33,536 bases of DNA from the NCBI GenBank assembly GCA_002699025.1, contig PABA01000224.1, positions 1-33,536 of the forward strand. The letters run 5' to 3'. The position numbers and the translations under genes are program-made. Positions 24,494-32,207 of this stretch are shown piece by piece (positions within the stretch are counted from its first letter, which is position 1; every line of letters starts with the position of its first letter). The DNA is from Sandaracinus sp. (GTDB taxonomy: Bacteria > Myxococcota_A > Polyangia > Polyangiales > Houyiibacteriaceae). Under the pieces are notes generated by a model. It made no database searches, was not told the DNA's origin, and worked only from the letters and a program-made list of their open reading frames with translations.

Positions 24494-25162
24494 TCAGATG
24501 ACACCGCCGCGCACCTCCTCCTTCGTGCCCAAGAGCTCGTAGAGCCGCTGCAGGGCGCCCAGGTCGGGCAGGACGATCCGCTCGTCCATGATCCGCAGAT
24601 ACCCGCCATCTCGGAGCTGCTGCACCGCGCGCTTCACCGTGTCCACGTCCAGGCCGACCCGGCTCGAGAGCTCGAGGGGCGAGAGCTGGAGCGACACCTC
24701 CGGGCCCTCGGCCGGGGTGACGGCGGCGAGGCGGAGCAGCGTGTTCACGACGCGCGAGGGGTGGTCGCGCAGCATGGCGTTCTCGAGCTGCTCCTCGGCG
24801 TCGCGGAGCCGGCGGACGAGCTGCTCCACGAGCCGGAGCGAGACCTCCCGGTTGCCCGCGAGGAGCTCGGCGAAGGTCTGCCGGTCGAGCGCGAGGACGC
24901 TGATGTCCGTGAGGGCGACGGCGGAGGCGCTGCGGCGGGCGCCGCGGAGGAGCGCGTCCTCGCCGAAGAGATCGCCGGGCCGGAGGACGGTGAGGCTCCG
25001 CTCGGTCGCGCGGATGCGCTTCACGAGCCGCACGCGCCCCTCCTGGATCAGGAAGCAGGCGGCGGCCTCGTCCCCTTCGGCGTAGATGGTCGCGCCGGCA
25101 TCGAAGGTGCGCCCGAAGCGGTCGAAGAGGCGGCTCCGCTCGTCGTCGGCGAGCTCGTCCAT
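24494..25162 (-). CDS. Crp/Fnr-family transcription regulator
   Basis: A 222-residue protein. The cyclic-nucleotide-binding-like beta barrel spans about 10-115 with ATIYAEGDEAAACFLIQEGR and TVLRPGDLFGEDALLRGARR. A dimerisation helix follows (REVSLRLVEQLVRRLRDAEE). A winged helix-turn-helix is at about 158-192 (LSPLELSSRVGLDVDTVKRA, VQQLRDGGYLRI). There is no Fnr-type cysteine cluster at the N-terminus, so it does not look like an oxygen sensor; cAMP, c-di-GMP or no ligand are open. It is 97 bases before the TPR gene on the same strand and could head or control the same run. Confidence 0.92.
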   Translation of the reverse strand: MDELADDERSRLFDRFGRTFDAGATIYAEGDEAAACFLIQEGRVRLVKRIRATERSLTVLRPGDLFGEDALLRGARRSASAVALTDISVLALDRQTFAELLAGNREVSLRLVEQLVRRLRDAEEQLENAMLRDHPSRVVNTLLRLAAVTPAEGPEVSLQLSPLELSSRVGLDVDTVKRAVQQLRDGGYLRIMDERIVLPDLGALQRLYELLGTKEEVRGGVI

Positions 25163-25208
25163 CGGCGACGTGTTAGTCCGTCGCGCCGCTCACGTCGAGC
25201 CCGATCTG

Positions 25209-25392
25209 GCGTGCTGGCGCTGGGCCGGGGCTTCGCGGAGGCGGTCGGCGCGCGTGGGTGAGCGCGCGGCAGTGGGTCGACCCCGGCGCTGACGGATCGG
25301 GCGTGCTCGCCGGGGGGCGGGGCTTCGCGGAGGCGGTCCGCGCGCGGGCGAGCGCGCGACGGCGCTCGAGCTCCCCGGCGACGGATCGGGTC
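25209..25392. repeat. 92-bp imperfect tandem duplication
   Basis: GGGGCTTCGCGGAGGCGGTC at 25227-25246 recurs at 25319-25338, offset 92. The flanking parts also match: GTGCT at 25211 and 25303, GAGCGCGCG, and the ends containing GACGGATCGGG. The two copies have diverged by substitutions and short indels. Confidence 0.75.
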
Positions 25393-25485
25393 GAGGGGGG
25401 GCAGACGAGCCGCGAGGCGGGCTGGACCCGCGAAGGGAGCCGGGTCCGCCGCGACCTCCGAGAGGAGGGCCCGCGAGTGGCCGCC

Positions 25486-25549
25486 GAGCAGATGCGCTGC
25501 CGAGCCGATGCGCTGCCGAGCCGATGCGCTGCCGAGCAGATGCGCTGCC
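25486..25549. repeat. Four tandem copies of a 16-bp unit
   Basis: GAGCAGATGCGCTGCC and GAGCCGATGCGCTGCC alternate as A, C, C, A forms in four head-to-tail copies. There is no spacer between copies, so it is not a CRISPR. The array ends nine bases before the 48-residue ORF stop at 25558. Confidence 0.9.
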
Positions 25550-25557
25550 GAGCGCCG

Positions 25558-25704
25558 TCAGACGGCGGCGGGCTTCGGCGCCCGGCGCGCGCGCTCGGCT
25601 TCCACGCCGTAGCGGACGAGCTGCGTCCAGAGGAGCGTGGAGCCCACCGCATAGTGGGAGGCCCAGACGGGCAGGAGCGGGAGTGCGAGCGCGCGGCGAA
25701 GCAT
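25558..25704 (-). CDS. Small hydrophobic protein, 48 residues, unknown function
   Basis: ATG 25704 opens a 48-codon frame: MLRRALALPLLPVWASHYAV, then GSTLLWTQLVRYGVEAERAR, ending RRAPKPAAV. The first 30 residues could form one amphipathic or membrane helix with aromatic residues; the C-terminus is basic. The amino-acid pattern (Trp, Tyr, His, well-placed charges) is much better than in random GC-rich frames. It stands alone between repeats. I do not recognise a family. It might be a small inner-membrane protein; translation needs proof. Confidence 0.5.
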   Translation of the reverse strand: MLRRALALPLLPVWASHYAVGSTLLWTQLVRYGVEAERARRAPKPAAV

Positions 25705-25810
25705 CGTGACCTCGGAACGAACCTAGCGGGCCGGTGTTTCGTTCGTATGTCCGCGGCGAAAAATGGAGAGGTCTTCGGGTTGGCGGCGGCGTGCCGTCGG
25801 CTGCGGACGC

Positions 25811-25915
25811 GCCTTCGTTCGGAGCGGCAGCGGCCTCGTCCGGAGCGGCAGCGGCCTCGTCCGGAGCGGCAGCGGCCTCGTCCGGAGCGGCAGCGGCTTC
25901 GTCCGGAGCGGCAGC
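25811..25915. repeat. Five tandem copies of a 21-bp unit
   Basis: The unit GGCCTCGTCCGGAGCGGCAG plus C repeats five times; the first and last copies carry substitutions (TTC for CTC). It lies 70 bases upstream of the lipoprotein start. Because 21 is a multiple of 3 all frames stay open, giving false repeat peptides. Apart from this array, 25705-25986 shows nothing coding; an A/T-richer stretch near 25722-25765 may hold promoters for one or both flanking genes. Confidence 0.9.
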
Positions 25916-25986
25916 GCCGCGCGTCGCGGTTCGGAGCGCCGGAACCCGGCTCGAATTCGCGGGCAGCAGTAGTAGGGTCCCGCCCC

Positions 25987-26841
25987 ATGCGACGCCGCCG
26001 CGCTCCCCGCTTCGCGCTCCTCGCCCTCGCCGGCTGCCTCCCGCTGGTCGTGGCGGGCTGCCCCAAGCCCGGCTGCCCGACCACGCCGCACGCGAGCCCC
26101 GCGCGGGCCCTCCGCATGCATCGCTCGCTCACGCGCACGGTCACGGCGCTCCGGGCCGAGGCGCGCGTCGACCAGCGCGGCCCCGAGGGGCGCATCCGCG
26201 GCACCGTCCTGCTCTTCCTCGAGCGCCCCGATCGGGTGCGCTTCGACGCGATGACCCAGCTCGGTCCGGCCGCCGTGCTCACGAGCGACGGGAGCGCCTT
26301 CCAGCTCCTCGACATGCGCGAGGACCGCTTCCTCCAGGGGCCCACCTGCCCGGCGAACATCGGCCGGCTCCTCGGGATCCGGCTCGGCGGCGAGGAGCTC
26401 ACGCGCTTCCTCCTCGGCGACACGCCACGGCTCGAGACCGACGACGTGACCATGGCCTGTGGCGAAGAGGGCTACGAGATCACACTGCGCGCCGAGGACG
26501 GACGCACGCAGGAGATCGTGCTCGGCGTGCGCGAGGCCGATCGGGAGGCGCCGCCCGAGCAGCAGCACCTGCGCCTTCGGCGGAGCGAGCTCCGCCGAGC
26601 GGACGGGAGCGTCGACTGGCGCGCGACCTTCGACGAGTTCCGCGTCGTCCCCGATCCGAACGATCCCGAGGGCCGCGGCGTGGCGCTCCCCTTCGAGGTG
26701 CGCTTCGTCGACCCGGACACGGGCGCCGACACGCTGGTGCGCTTCCGCTCCATCGAGCTCCTCGACGAGCCGGTGCGCGAGGGGGTCTTCCGGCAGACGC
26801 CGCCCCCCGGCGTGACCGTCGAGAGCGTCTCCTGCGACTGA
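25987..26841 (+). CDS. Predicted lipoprotein, LolA/LolB-like fold suspected
   Basis: The 284-residue product has a basic N-terminus and a signal (RFALLALAGCLPLVVAGC) with two possible lipoboxes (LAGC and VAGC); the second fits best. The mature part begins with helix ALRMHRSLTRTVTALRAEAR. Antiparallel strands follow of the kind GRIRGTVLLFLERPDRVRFD, GPAAVLTSDGSAFQLLDMRE and YEITLRAEDGRTQEIVLGV, then a lipid-binding-like half barrel to the C-terminus. This pattern matches LolA/LolB and DUF4292-type outer-membrane lipoproteins, but no signature proves it. Four extra cysteines may form disulfides. I chose the ATG at 25987 because it gives a proper signal peptide; longer frames read through repeats. 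Confidence 0.78.
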   Translation: MRRRRAPRFALLALAGCLPLVVAGCPKPGCPTTPHASPARALRMHRSLTRTVTALRAEARVDQRGPEGRIRGTVLLFLERPDRVRFDAMTQLGPAAVLTSDGSAFQLLDMREDRFLQGPTCPANIGRLLGIRLGGEELTRFLLGDTPRLETDDVTMACGEEGYEITLRAEDGRTQEIVLGVREADREAPPEQQHLRLRRSELRRADGSVDWRATFDEFRVVPDPNDPEGRGVALPFEVRFVDPDTGADTLVRFRSIELLDEPVREGVFRQTPPPGVTVESVSCD

Positions 26842-26871
26842 CGCGAGAGCGCGCCGTCTCCAGCGCGGCGC

Positions 26872-28152
26872 CTACTCGACGAGGCCGAGCGCGATCGCGG
26901 CCGCCAGGAGCGCGCCGGCGAAGAGGAGGCCGAAGAAGAGGAAGCGGGCCATCTCGCCCAGCTCGCGCCCCAGCGCCTTCCGCTCGGCGGCCCGGACGGT
27001 CTTCTTGCCGAAGGTGCGCTCGAGGTCCCGGCGCGCCTGGCGGAGCTCCTCCTCGTGCATCGGGTCGTGGCCGCGCAGGTGGTGCAGGTGGTGCTCGACC
27101 TCGTGGTCGAGCGTCTCCCGAAGCTCGGCGTCCACGTCGTAAGGCGCCGACGCGAACATGTCCTCGAAGGTCCGGTAGTAGAGCGTGATGACGAAGCGCA
27201 CGTCCGTGTAGTGAGCGCCGGCGTCGGCGTAGACCGGCTGGTAGCTCCCCATCAGCGGCTCCCCGCCATCGTCCACGGCGGGGACGCCGTCGTCGACGAC
27301 GAGCTCGAGGTTCTCCACGCCGCGCTCCCGGAAGACCTCCTCCCGGAGCTCCTCGGCGCGCGCGGCGAAGGCCTCGAGCGAGGGGAAGCGCTCCGGCGCC
27401 GCCGCGGGGTCACCGGCCGGGCCCCAGATCGCGTCGAGCGCGGCCGGGTCGATCTCGAAGGCGCGCTCGCTCGGCGTCGGTACGTCGTGGATGGCGCCGC
27501 ACTCGGCGCACACGCCCGGGAAGCGGCAGCGCGCGGGGGTGTTCAGCTCGACGAAGAGCGTCTCCACCACGCCGAGGAGCGCATCCGAGGCCCGCCCGAG
27601 CTTCCGCGCGATGCGCGCCGCTCGCCGCTCCTCCCGGCCGTCCATCTCGAGCGCCTCGAGGCCGAGGGCGCCCACCACCGCGGCGTCGATGCGCGCGTCT
27701 TCCTCGGCGAGCATGCGCCAGAGCGGCCGCACCGCGCCCAGCCGGACCGGGCGCATGTGCACCGCCGTCACGCCGTCGATCGGGGGCTCGAGCGGGAAGG
27801 GGCCCTCGGGGGGCGCGTCGCCCGAGGGATCCGCCTCGAGGAGCGTCTCGAGGGGCGCGTCCCGGGAGTCGAGCTCGAGCGGCTCGGCGCAGTTCCGGCA
27901 GGTCCAGGGCGCGGGCGCGAGGGCGATCGCCCCCCGCCGCTCGGCGAGGTCCCGGAGCAGCTCCGCGTCGGCCAGCCAGAGCATGTCGGGGTCCTCGCCC
28001 GCGACCTCGAGCGCGCCCGCGGCGAGGGCGTTCCAGAAGCGCCCGGCGAAGAGCGGCGCGCCGTCCACCCGGTCGTCCTCGATGCCCGCTGGCTCGAGCC
28101 GCACCGTGCGCGGCTCCCCGTCGATGAAGGCCAGCCGGTGCACCTCGCTCAT
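26872..28152 (-). CDS. Zinc-ribbon / zincin metallopeptidase-like / membrane-anchor fusion
   Basis: A 426-residue protein. The N-terminal 230 residues are unfamiliar but carry two CXXC knuckles: TCRNC (Cys85, Cys88) and CRFPGVCAEC (Cys209, Cys215, Cys218), which together could make a split zinc ribbon. Residues about 256-375 resemble the PF06262 zincin family: LMGSYQPVYADAG, VITLYYRTFEDMF and ETLDHEVEHHLHHLRGHDP with an HEXXH motif at 350-354. The family usually reads HEXGHH; here the Gly is Glu and several His follow. A basic helix and one transmembrane helix (402-424) end the protein, so the domains are probably cytoplasmic. The ATG overlaps the upstream gene stop (ATGA). Substrate unknown. 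Confidence 0.75.
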   Translation of the reverse strand: MSEVHRLAFIDGEPRTVRLEPAGIEDDRVDGAPLFAGRFWNALAAGALEVAGEDPDMLWLADAELLRDLAERRGAIALAPAPWTCRNCAEPLELDSRDAPLETLLEADPSGDAPPEGPFPLEPPIDGVTAVHMRPVRLGAVRPLWRMLAEEDARIDAAVVGALGLEALEMDGREERRAARIARKLGRASDALLGVVETLFVELNTPARCRFPGVCAECGAIHDVPTPSERAFEIDPAALDAIWGPAGDPAAAPERFPSLEAFAARAEELREEVFRERGVENLELVVDDGVPAVDDGGEPLMGSYQPVYADAGAHYTDVRFVITLYYRTFEDMFASAPYDVDAELRETLDHEVEHHLHHLRGHDPMHEEELRQARRDLERTFGKKTVRAAERKALGRELGEMARFLFFGLLFAGALLAAAIALGLVE

Positions 28153-28955
28153 GCGCTCGGTCCCCGCGTCGCCGCAGCGACGGCCGCGACGTGGGCCGCG
28201 TCCGTCCCGCAGCAGCCGCCGACGGCGGCCACGCCCGCCTCGTAGAGCGCCCCCGCGAGGGCCCCGAAGTCGCCCGCGGCCATCGCCCTCCCGACGCCGG
28301 CCGTCGGGATGGCGAGGACCGGCGCGCCCGCCCCCAGCATGCCCCGCGCCGCCTCCGCCGTGGCCTCGGGCCCGTCGCCACAGCCGGCCCCGATCGCCGC
28401 GGCCCCTGCCTCGACCAGCCGCTCCGCGAGCTCCGCCGGGGTCCACCCCTCGCGCGTGCGCCCGTCCGCGAAGCTCGCGCAGGCCCAGACCGGCAGGCCG
28501 ACCTCGCCAGCCGCGCGCAAGGCCGCGAGGAGCGCCTCACCGCTCGTGAAGGTCTCGAGGAGGAGCGCGTCGGCCCCCGCGAGCGCCCGCGCCGCGGCCT
28601 CCACGGCCCGGGGCGCCGGCTCCGCCGCCGGCGCGCCGATCGATCCCAACACGGGCCGCTCCACCTCGCGGGCGAGGGCCACTGCGCGCCGGCCGAGCTC
28701 GCGGACGTCCTCCCCGCCGGCCGCCCGCCGCGCCAGCCCGAAGCTGTGGGTCGTGATCGCCTCGGCGCCCGCCCGCGCGTGCGCCGCGTGGATGGCCCGC
28801 CCCCGCGCCGGCTCCTCGAGGAGCAGGGCCTCGAGCCGCATGGCGTCCGCGCCCCCCGCGATCAGGGCCGTGCCCATCGCTCCGTCGAGCACGCGCACGC
28901 CCGGGAGGCCGCCCAGGAGCCCGCCCTCGCGCCCGGGCCGGCGCTCGCCGCGCAT
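28149..28955 (-). CDS. Homocysteine S-methyltransferase family protein
   Basis: A 268-residue protein of the zinc-dependent S-methyltransferase family (MetH N-terminal domain, MmuM, BHMT). It begins GVRVLDGAMGTALIAGGADA, has EAITTHSFGLARRA, ALLLETFTSGEALLAALRAA, WACASFADGRTREGW, and the three zinc cysteines: Cys192 in AIGAGCGDGPEA and Cys248-Cys249 in AVGGCCGTDAAHV. The first Cys normally follows Gly-x-Asn (GINC), here GAGC. It would methylate homocysteine to methionine with a methyl donor such as S-methylmethionine, or act on another thiol. It overlaps the next gene by ATGA, linking it to the zincin-like fusion. Confidence 0.9.
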   Translation of the reverse strand: MRGERRPGREGGLLGGLPGVRVLDGAMGTALIAGGADAMRLEALLLEEPARGRAIHAAHARAGAEAITTHSFGLARRAAGGEDVRELGRRAVALAREVERPVLGSIGAPAAEPAPRAVEAAARALAGADALLLETFTSGEALLAALRAAGEVGLPVWACASFADGRTREGWTPAELAERLVEAGAAAIGAGCGDGPEATAEAARGMLGAGAPVLAIPTAGVGRAMAAGDFGALAGALYEAGVAAVGGCCGTDAAHVAAVAAATRGPSA

Positions 28956-28988
28956 CTCAGCTCCGCGCGCGCGGACCTCGCCGCGCCA

Positions 28989-29981
28989 TCACTCGAGCGA
29001 CTCGATCCACTGGCGGATGGGCTGGAGGATCGCCTCCGGGTAGCCGTCCGTGTTGTCGAGGGGCATCGGATCGCCGCAGGTCACCGCGTCCGTCCCCAGG
29101 AGCTTCGTGTAGAAGAGGCTCGCCATCGGGTCGCCGGGGACGATCAGCTGGCCGGTGCCGGCGCACTCGGAGCCCGCCGCGTCGACGCCGCTCATCGCCG
29201 TCAGCGCGTCGCCCTCCATCGCGAGGCTCGAGAAGTCGAGCTCCTGGCTGTCGGGCCCGTAGAAGGGGCTGCTCGGCTCGTGGCAGGTCAGGCAGACCGG
29301 CTCGACGAGGCGCTCGTAGATCGACGGCCAGTTCGGCTCGGGCGGCTCGGCGGCCGCCGCGATCACGCAGCGCCCCACCTCGCCCATGCCGCAGTCGTCG
29401 CCGGCCTCGCCCCCGCCATCGGCCGGCGTGCGCGCCTGCTCCACGACCGGGCTCCCGCAGGCGAGCCAGTTGCGGAGGATCTCGCGCCCCTCCTTCTCCT
29501 CGACGCTGGGGAGCGGGTCCTCGAGGCCGGCCGCCGTGGCCGTGAGGAAGTAGTCGAAGCCGGCGCGCGCCGACTCGCCCGCGGCACCCGGCGGCATGGA
29601 TCCGTCCTCGACCGTGCGCAGGATGTCGTGCCGGTAGTCGAAGGTCTTGCGCTGGTTGGCGCGCAGCCGCTCCACGGCCTCCTCCTGCTCGTCGCAGTCC
29701 TGCGTGGAGGTGCAGGCCAGGCCGAGGCCGAAGTCGAGACCGGCGGGGGCCCCACCGCGGTTGCTCCCCTCGGCCTCCGGCGAGTGACAGGAGCCGGCGC
29801 TGCTGCAGTGGAGCTGCACGAGCGCCTGACCTGCGTAGAGCGGCTCGCCGTCGGTCTCGCGGAAGACGATCTGACGCGCGGCGCTCTCGTCGCACTCACC
29901 GAGGTCTGGCTGACACCCGGCGGCGAGAAGGCAAGGGAAGAGGAGGGCGGGCCCGGCGCCGAGCAGCGCGCGACGGAACAT
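28989..29981 (-). CDS. Cytochrome-c-like lipoprotein
   Basis: The 330-residue product has a lipoprotein signal (ALLFPCLLAAGC, lipid Cys23). It holds one unusual haem-like site, CSSAGSCH (59-66, CX4CH), and one canonical CXXCH, CLTCH (230-234), with no obvious distant axial Met assigned. Other cysteines (30, 90, 96, 175, 197, 205) may form disulfides. SMPPG (128-132) and MPLDNTDGYPEAILQPIRQW near the C-terminus recur in myxobacterial cytochrome-type lipoproteins. It is likely periplasmic or on the outer membrane as an electron carrier or a degenerate cytochrome fold. Divergent from the TetR gene with a 130-base gap containing a palindrome. Confidence 0.75.
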   Translation of the reverse strand: MFRRALLGAGPALLFPCLLAAGCQPDLGECDESAARQIVFRETDGEPLYAGQALVQLHCSSAGSCHSPEAEGSNRGGAPAGLDFGLGLACTSTQDCDEQEEAVERLRANQRKTFDYRHDILRTVEDGSMPPGAAGESARAGFDYFLTATAAGLEDPLPSVEEKEGREILRNWLACGSPVVEQARTPADGGGEAGDDCGMGEVGRCVIAAAAEPPEPNWPSIYERLVEPVCLTCHEPSSPFYGPDSQELDFSSLAMEGDALTAMSGVDAAGSECAGTGQLIVPGDPMASLFYTKLLGTDAVTCGDPMPLDNTDGYPEAILQPIRQWIESLE

Positions 29982-30054
29982 GGGCGTAAGGTTGAGGTTC
30001 CGGGCCCCGGCGGGTCAAGCTCGCGGGCCCCCATGTCGGGGTCTTCGCGGCGTC

Positions 30055-30073
30055 GGGGTCCAGCTGGAGCCCC
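30055..30073. promoter_or_regulatory. Palindrome upstream of the TetR gene (candidate operator)
   Basis: GGGGTCCAGCTGGAGCCCC is a near-perfect inverted repeat with core TCCAGCTGGA and one extra G. It lies 39 bases before the TetR start and 74 bases before the divergent lipoprotein start, a usual place for a TetR-family operator. It may control both genes. Confidence 0.45.
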
Positions 30074-30111
30074 GGAGACGCGCCGGGCAGAGCGAACGAG
30101 AGACGGGACAC

Positions 30112-30804
30112 GTGAAGGGCGGCAACGAGGGCAAGGGCGACGCCGACGCGACAGGGAGCGCGCCGCGGCGGGGGAAACGGACGCGCGACCCGGAGAAGAC
30201 GAAGCGGAGGATCCTCGCCGCGGCCGAGGCCGAGTTCGCGCGGAAGGGCTACGACGGGAGCCGCCTCCGGGACGTCGCCGAGGTCGCCGGCGTGCATCAC
30301 GCCCTCCTCCACCACTACTTCGGGGACAAAGCGGGGCTCTACCGCGCCGTGGTCGAGCGGGCCTTCACCGAGGTGAGCAGCCAGGCGACGGCGCTCCTCG
30401 CCTCGCGGGAGACGGTCGAGGCGCTCCTCGAGCGCTACGTCGACGCGCTCGTCACCTTCCACGTCGAGAGCCCCGGGCTGGTGCGGATCCTCTACCTGGC
30501 GAGCCTCGACGAGGCTTCGCCCGCCTACGAGGTCTGCCGGGAGCTCACCGCGACCTTCCTCGCGCCCCTGCTCGCGCGCATGGCCGAGGTGGTCGAGAAG
30601 TCGCAGCGGGCAGGGAAGGTCCGCGACGACGTCGACGCGCGGCGCCTGGTCGCCCTCTGCCTCGGCGCCGTCTCCTTCCTCTTCTACGAGGACCGCTTCT
30701 TCGGCGCCTACCTCGGCGAGGACGTCCGAAGCCCCGAGGCGACGGCCGCCCACCGCGACGCCGCCATCCGCTTCCTCCGCGCGGCCGTGCTGCCGGCGGG
30801 GTGA
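30112..30804 (+). CDS. TetR-family transcription regulator
   Basis: A 230-residue regulator with a GTG start (VKGGNEGKGDADATG); the first 28 residues are a flexible basic tail. The DNA-binding helix-turn-helix is at about 31-77: KRRILAAAEAEFARKGYDGS, RLRDVAEVAGVHHALLHHYF, with GDKAGLYRAVVERAF after it. The C-terminal ligand/dimer domain is helical (ALLERYVDALVTFHVESPGL, LVALCLGAVSFLFYEDRFF) and resembles the class with a C-terminal domain of about 120 residues. The ligand is unknown. A likely operator is just upstream; the neighbouring lipoprotein is the obvious target. Confidence 0.92.
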   Translation: MKGGNEGKGDADATGSAPRRGKRTRDPEKTKRRILAAAEAEFARKGYDGSRLRDVAEVAGVHHALLHHYFGDKAGLYRAVVERAFTEVSSQATALLASRETVEALLERYVDALVTFHVESPGLVRILYLASLDEASPAYEVCRELTATFLAPLLARMAEVVEKSQRAGKVRDDVDARRLVALCLGAVSFLFYEDRFFGAYLGEDVRSPEATAAHRDAAIRFLRAAVLPAG

Positions 30805-30810
30805 GCCTCG

Positions 30811-32058
30811 TCAGGCGGGCGGGGGCATCGAGTCGGGCGAGGCGTCCCGGCTCAGCCGATCGAGCAGCTCCGCGAGGGGTTGCGCCGGGCCGAGGCGCCA
30901 CTCCCCGTTCCACAGCGCCACCCAGCGGCTGAAGGGCTCGCCGAGCGCGAGCTGCACCTCGAGCGTCGGCCGCGGCTCGTCGGGCATGCCGCGTTCGCGG
31001 AGGGGCCGCAGCAGCCACACGGCGCCGTAGCGGAGCGCCTCGACGAGCGCCTGCATCTGCATGGCGTTCAGGAAGCTCCGGCGCGTGGAGGCGACGGGCG
31101 CCCCGGGCAGCCGGCCGCTGACCACGCGCTCGCCGTTGCCGAAGACCTGCAGCCGTCGCGTGCCGTGGATCTCGCTGTCGACGGCCGTCCAAGTCAGCAG
31201 CAGGTTCCCCCGCTGGTCGGGCTGCTCGATGACCCGCTCGAGCATCGAGACGAAGGGCAGGTGCTCCAGCCGCGGCGGGTCCCCGCGGCGATGGGCGAGC
31301 CACTCGCGCGCGAAGTCGAAGGCCGGCCGGGCGTGCGGGAGCTGGTCGCCGAGGCCGCTCACCGCGTCGAAGCCGTCGTCGCCGAGCAGCGCGAGCGCGT
31401 CGAGGGCCCGCCAGCCCACCGTCGACTCGGCCCCCGACGAGAGCACGCGCGCCACGCGCCGGGCCGCGAAGAGCGCGCCCGCCGGCCCGTAGCTGCGCAG
31501 CCGATCGACGAGGCCGGGGGCGCCCGAGAGGAGCGCGGCGTCCAGCTCGGCCTCGGCCGCCTCGTCGATGCCGGCCTCCCGGAGCGCCGGCGCCGTCGTG
31601 ACCAGCAGCTCCATGGTGCCGGTCCGCGGGGCCGGGTCCTGCGCGTCGTCGTCGGAGGGCTCGGGGCTCCACGCCGTGAGCCGACCCGAGGCCCGCACCG
31701 CGTCGTAGGCGAAGGCCACCTCCCAGCGCCCCGCCCCGCGCCGATCGAAGGCCCAGCTCAGGTCGAGCCCCGTGCTGACGGTCGCGCCCGGGAGCAGGCG
31801 CGTGAAGGCCTCGGGCGGGTGGAGCACGTTTCCATCCCCGAAGGAGACGCGGATCCACGGGCGGTGTGCCTTCGGGGGCGAGACGCGGAGCGAGCGCGGG
31901 TAGCCGCTCTGGAAACCGAAGAGCTGCACCGGCTCCTTCGAGCGGTTCTGCGCGAGCAGCTCCACGACGATCGTCCCGCCCGCCTCGACCTCACCGGGCG
32001 GCGGCCGCAACCCGAAGCGGACTCCGCCGATCTCGTCCCCCCAGACCACCTCCGCCAT
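30811..32058 (-). CDS. Unknown 415-residue protein
   Basis: Starts at ATG (MAEVVWGDEIGGVRFGLRPP). There is no signal peptide or membrane helix. Residues about 5-150 look like an immunoglobulin-like beta sandwich (GGTIVVELLAQNRSKEPVQL, GATVSTGLDLSWAFDRRGAG, GRWEVAFAYDAVRASGRLTA). The middle (about 165-270) is helical and could contain HEAT-like pairs, followed by a C-terminal alpha/beta part with LLLTWTAVDSEIHGTRRLQV and FLNAMQMQALVEALRYGAVW. I recognise no family or catalytic motif. It converges with TetR after six bases and lies 201 bases after rpoH on the same strand. Readings upstream of the ATG are Arg-rich and unlikely. Confidence 0.75.
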   Translation of the reverse strand: MAEVVWGDEIGGVRFGLRPPPGEVEAGGTIVVELLAQNRSKEPVQLFGFQSGYPRSLRVSPPKAHRPWIRVSFGDGNVLHPPEAFTRLLPGATVSTGLDLSWAFDRRGAGRWEVAFAYDAVRASGRLTAWSPEPSDDDAQDPAPRTGTMELLVTTAPALREAGIDEAAEAELDAALLSGAPGLVDRLRSYGPAGALFAARRVARVLSSGAESTVGWRALDALALLGDDGFDAVSGLGDQLPHARPAFDFAREWLAHRRGDPPRLEHLPFVSMLERVIEQPDQRGNLLLTWTAVDSEIHGTRRLQVFGNGERVVSGRLPGAPVASTRRSFLNAMQMQALVEALRYGAVWLLRPLRERGMPDEPRPTLEVQLALGEPFSRWVALWNGEWRLGPAQPLAELLDRLSRDASPDSMPPPA

Positions 32059-32207
32059 GCGGCCGAGCCTACTCGATGTCGTCCCGCGCCGCTGCTTCGC
32101 GACCCGCCGCGGGGCCGCCCTTCGCCGGACGCGAAGGAGAGGGACTCCATCGGGACGTGGCACCCGAGTCGGGGCGCCACGTCCGAGCGAGTCGTCGCCG
32201 AGGGTGT

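Larger units (their letters stand above)
25163..25557. other. Non-coding, repeat-rich gap
   Basis: These 395 bases lie between the Crp/Fnr start and the stop of the 48-residue ORF. They contain the 92-bp duplication and the 16-bp tandem repeats listed separately. Long open frames exist only because stops are rare at this GC content; their predicted products are Arg/Ala/Pro-rich and carry no family signal. The minus-strand promoter of the Crp/Fnr gene should lie near 25165-25230, but no clear boxes are visible. Confidence 0.6.

Noticed and set aside
25486-25549. Possible CRISPR array
   Set aside because: The 16-bp units are directly adjacent with no spacers, and no cas genes are present.
25258-25986. 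N-terminal extension of the lipoprotein through the tandem repeats
   Set aside because: It is open only because stops are rare and the 21-bp unit is a multiple of 3. It would bury the lipoprotein signal inside the protein.
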